NCBI GenBank assembly: GCA_025531455.1
Contig: JAMYHL010000037.1
Location: forward strand, 1 to 64,000
Direction: 5' to 3'
Length of the DNA: 64,000 nt
Source of the DNA: Apiotrichum sp. Y4204
Taxonomy: Eukaryota; Basidiomycota; Tremellomycetes; Trichosporonales; Trichosporonaceae
Shown here: positions 61,835-64,000 of the stretch, one piece after another
How positions within the stretch are numbered: the stretch's first letter is position 1
How the letters are laid out: each line of letters opens with the position of its first letter
Notes under the pieces: generated by a model
Databases searched by the model: none
Told to the model about the DNA's origin: nothing
Seen by the model: only the letters and a program-made list of their open reading frames with translations
Made by a program: the position numbers and the translations under genes

Positions 61835-64000
61835 ATGTTGCTATCACCAGCACTTATACCGCTCTTATTGTTGTCGTCAGCGTCGGCATCGTCAGCCGCA
61901 TCCGGCTCATCGCCATCCACCTTCCGTACCCCAAAACCGCGCTCCTTTGCAACACATACGTATTATGCCCTCGAGCTGCCAGAGTCGGCCGATGGCAGCG
62001 CTGCCGAGCAGGCAGCACGAGCCCTTGGTGTAGAGGTCGTTGAGCCGCTCGGTGAATTGGCGGGCCACTGGCTCGTTCGCCGTGAGACTGGCGCCATCTC
62101 CGAACGGAGCCTTGGAGGTGTCGACCCTATCGTGGCTCGGTATCAGCAACTGCGCCGCAGCAATGGCGACCTTACTGCGCGTTCCCTCGACTTGCCGACA
62201 ATGCGGAGTCTAGAACTTCTGGAGCCAAAACGACGCACCAAGCGCCAGTACCCACCCCCCGCGCCACGGCGGTCACGCCGGGGACCCGCCGTCAAGGACG
62301 ACGAGGTCTTCGAGGAGCCGCGCGACGACACCGAACTTCGCTTTATTCAAAACGTTGTTGGCCTTCACGACCCGCTCCTGCCCAAACAATGGCACTTTGC
62401 CAATCAGGTTAACAAGGAGTGGGAGCTCAATGTCACAAAGCTGTGGGAGGACGGAGTCACCGGCAAGGGCGTTAATGTCGTCGTAGTGGACGATGGCTTG
62501 GATATGGAGCACAAGGACCTGAAGGACAACTACTTTGCGGACGGATCCTGGGACTTCAACGACCACGACCCGTCACCCGCTCCCCGACTTGCCGATGACC
62601 AGCACGGGACACGTTGCGCCGGTGAAATTGCGGCGGTGCCCAACGACGTGTGTGGTGTTGGAGTTGCGTATAACGCTCGCGTCGCTGGTGTGCGCATTCT
62701 GTCCGGACCGATCACCAACGCTGATGAAGCCGCGGCTCTCAACTACAAGTATCAGGAGAACCACATCTTCTCATGCTCCTGGGGACCCCCTGATGACGGT
62801 AAGAGTATGGAAGCACCCGATGGCCTCATCCTCAAGTCAATGGTCAACGGAGTCCAGAAGGGTCGTGACGGCAAGGGCTCGCTCTTCGTGTTCGCAGCCG
62901 GCAACGGTGGAGGATACGGCGACCAGTGCAACTTTGACGGATACACAAACTCCATTTTCAGCCTCACTATCGGTGCTATCGACCACACCGGCCGCCACCC
63001 CTTCTATTCCGAGAGATGCTCTGCCATGATGCTTGTCGCTCCCTCCTCAGGCTCCGGCGACTATATTGTGAGTCGCTATTAAGACATCACCAACTAACAA
63101 CAAGCATACGACGGATATCGGCGGCAAGTGCGCCAGCAACCACGGTGGCACCTCAGCCGCGGCACCACTCATGGCGGGTGTCCTTGCTCTCGCTCTTCAA
63201 GTCCGCCCCGAGCTCTCTTGGCGTGATGTCCAGTATATTGCTGTCAACACTGCCGTGATGCTCCACCCCGAGGACAATGGCTGGGATGCCACCGCCGCGG
63301 GCCGCAAGTATAGTTACAAATGTGCGTTCAGGTTCGCGACCAGAATGTTCTAACGCGCCAGATGGCTACGGTCGCATCGATGCTGGCAAGTTTGTCGAGG
63401 CCGCGCGTACCTGGAAGCTAGTCAAGCCCCAAGCCTGGTTCGCGGCGCCTGCCCAGACCCTTCCGTACACCGACGCACCGGAACGGCCGTCGACAAACAA
63501 GACCGAGGGCGCCAAGCGTGACGAAAACATTGGGAATAGCGCCGAGGAGGACAACTTTGAGCCTCGGCTTGGCTCGTTTATCACCGAGGAAGGCGTCAGC
63601 TCTTCGTTTGAGGTTACCGAGCAGATGCTCAAGGACGCCAACCTTGCTCGCCTCGAGCACGTAACTGTCCGTGTCTGGATCGATCACCAGCGCCGTGGTG
63701 ACATTCGCGTCTCCCTTCGTTCTCCCAACGGCATTGAGTCCGTTCTCGCCGAGCCACGACCCTCTGATGAGGCCGAGACCGGCTTTAACGGATGGAAGTT
63801 TATGACACTTAAGCACTGGTAGGTTCCGGAGGATTCTTAAAGATGAGAGGCACAAGCTGATGTTCAGGGAGGAGAACCCCCTTGGAACTTGGGAACTCAC
63901 CGTCAGTGATGCCAGTCACCCTGGACGCACTGGCCGGTTTAAGAGCTGGTCGCTCCAACTTTGGGGTGAAGTTGAGGACGAGAACAACGTGCGGATCTGG
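61835..64000 (+). CDS. KEX2: kexin (Kex2) proprotein convertase, truncated by the window
   Basis: Golgi subtilisin-type protease that cleaves secretory precursors after Lys-Arg. Exons: 61835-63067, 63105-63321, 63362-63818, 63868 to the window end. A hydrophobic signal peptide (MLLSPALIPLLLLSSASAS) is followed by a propeptide of ~115 residues with dibasic sites (KRRTKR at 132-137; RRSRRG at 145-150), plausible autocleavage points. The catalytic domain shows VVVVDDGLD (Asp at 219/220), DDQHGTRCAGE (His257), SWGPPDDG, FAAGNGG (oxyanion Asn357) and GGTSAAAPLMAG (Ser428 in exon 2), all intact. The P domain begins near residue 495, with VTVRVWIDHQRRGDIRVSL and, in the last visible exon, NPLGTWELTVSDASHPGRTG and WSLQLWGE. 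The C-terminal membrane anchor lies beyond the window. It may mature wall and secreted proteins, possibly including other products encoded here. Confidence 0.95.

Overview
The window is nuclear DNA of a GC-rich basidiomycete yeast, most likely a tremellomycete near Trichosporon/Cryptococcus. The pointers are intron-dense genes with very short GT-AG introns (29-60 nt), intron branch motifs of the CTNAC/CTGAC type, a macrophage-activating-glycoprotein-like GPI protein, a fused lysine-ketoglutarate reductase/saccharopine dehydrogenase, and a Kex2 protease. The taxon is inferred from gene content, not from a marker gene. No bacterial operon logic, CRISPR array, complete transposon or tRNA gene was seen.

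Layout. 1-57 is the last exon of a truncated gene. 731-2985(-) is a multi-spanning membrane protein with a 42-residue tandem repeat tail. 3920-5583(+) is a Pby1-type tubulin-tyrosine-ligase-family protein, and 5695-6696(-) is a small head/coiled-coil/acidic-tail protein that looks like the XRCC4/PAXX superfamily. 7671-10978(+) is the bifunctional lysine catabolic enzyme. 11561-12946(-) is an intronless serpin, rare in fungi, divergent from an RWDD2-like gene at 13198-14097(+). 14553-~15650(-) is a conserved protein with a Pro/Gln/Met-rich tail. A sparse stretch follows to ~19.8 kb, then a weakly supported gene (19814-20322,-).

The middle holds a membrane-anchored alpha/beta-hydrolase (21149-22511,-), an NmrA/epimerase-type dehydrogenase (22871-24154,-), the GPI glycoprotein (24792-26077,-), a 4.9-kb stretch without a convincing gene, a division-1 chitin synthase (30941-34017,-), the Pol delta subunit POL32/Cdc27 (35304-36798,-), a membrane-anchored GH9 glycosidase (37398-39417,-) and a conserved unknown with Gly-rich and KKEEP repeats (40058-42806,-).

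The right part has a two-finger C2H2 transcription factor (45713-47769,-) with a very long CT-rich upstream region, a small candidate gene (50943-51235,+), about 7.7 kb without a convincing gene (51236-58928), the spliceosomal SNW/Prp45 protein (58929-60844,-) and, divergent from it, the Kex2 proprotein convertase (61835->64000,+), cut by the window edge.

Several genes serve the cell surface and secretory route (chitin synthase, GH9, GPI glycoprotein, Kex2). The others are ordinary housekeeping genes (DNA replication, splicing, amino-acid metabolism), and no gene cluster with one shared function is evident. The most unusual items are the fungal serpin, the putative PAXX/XRCC4-like protein, the repeat-tailed membrane protein and the ultrashort introns.
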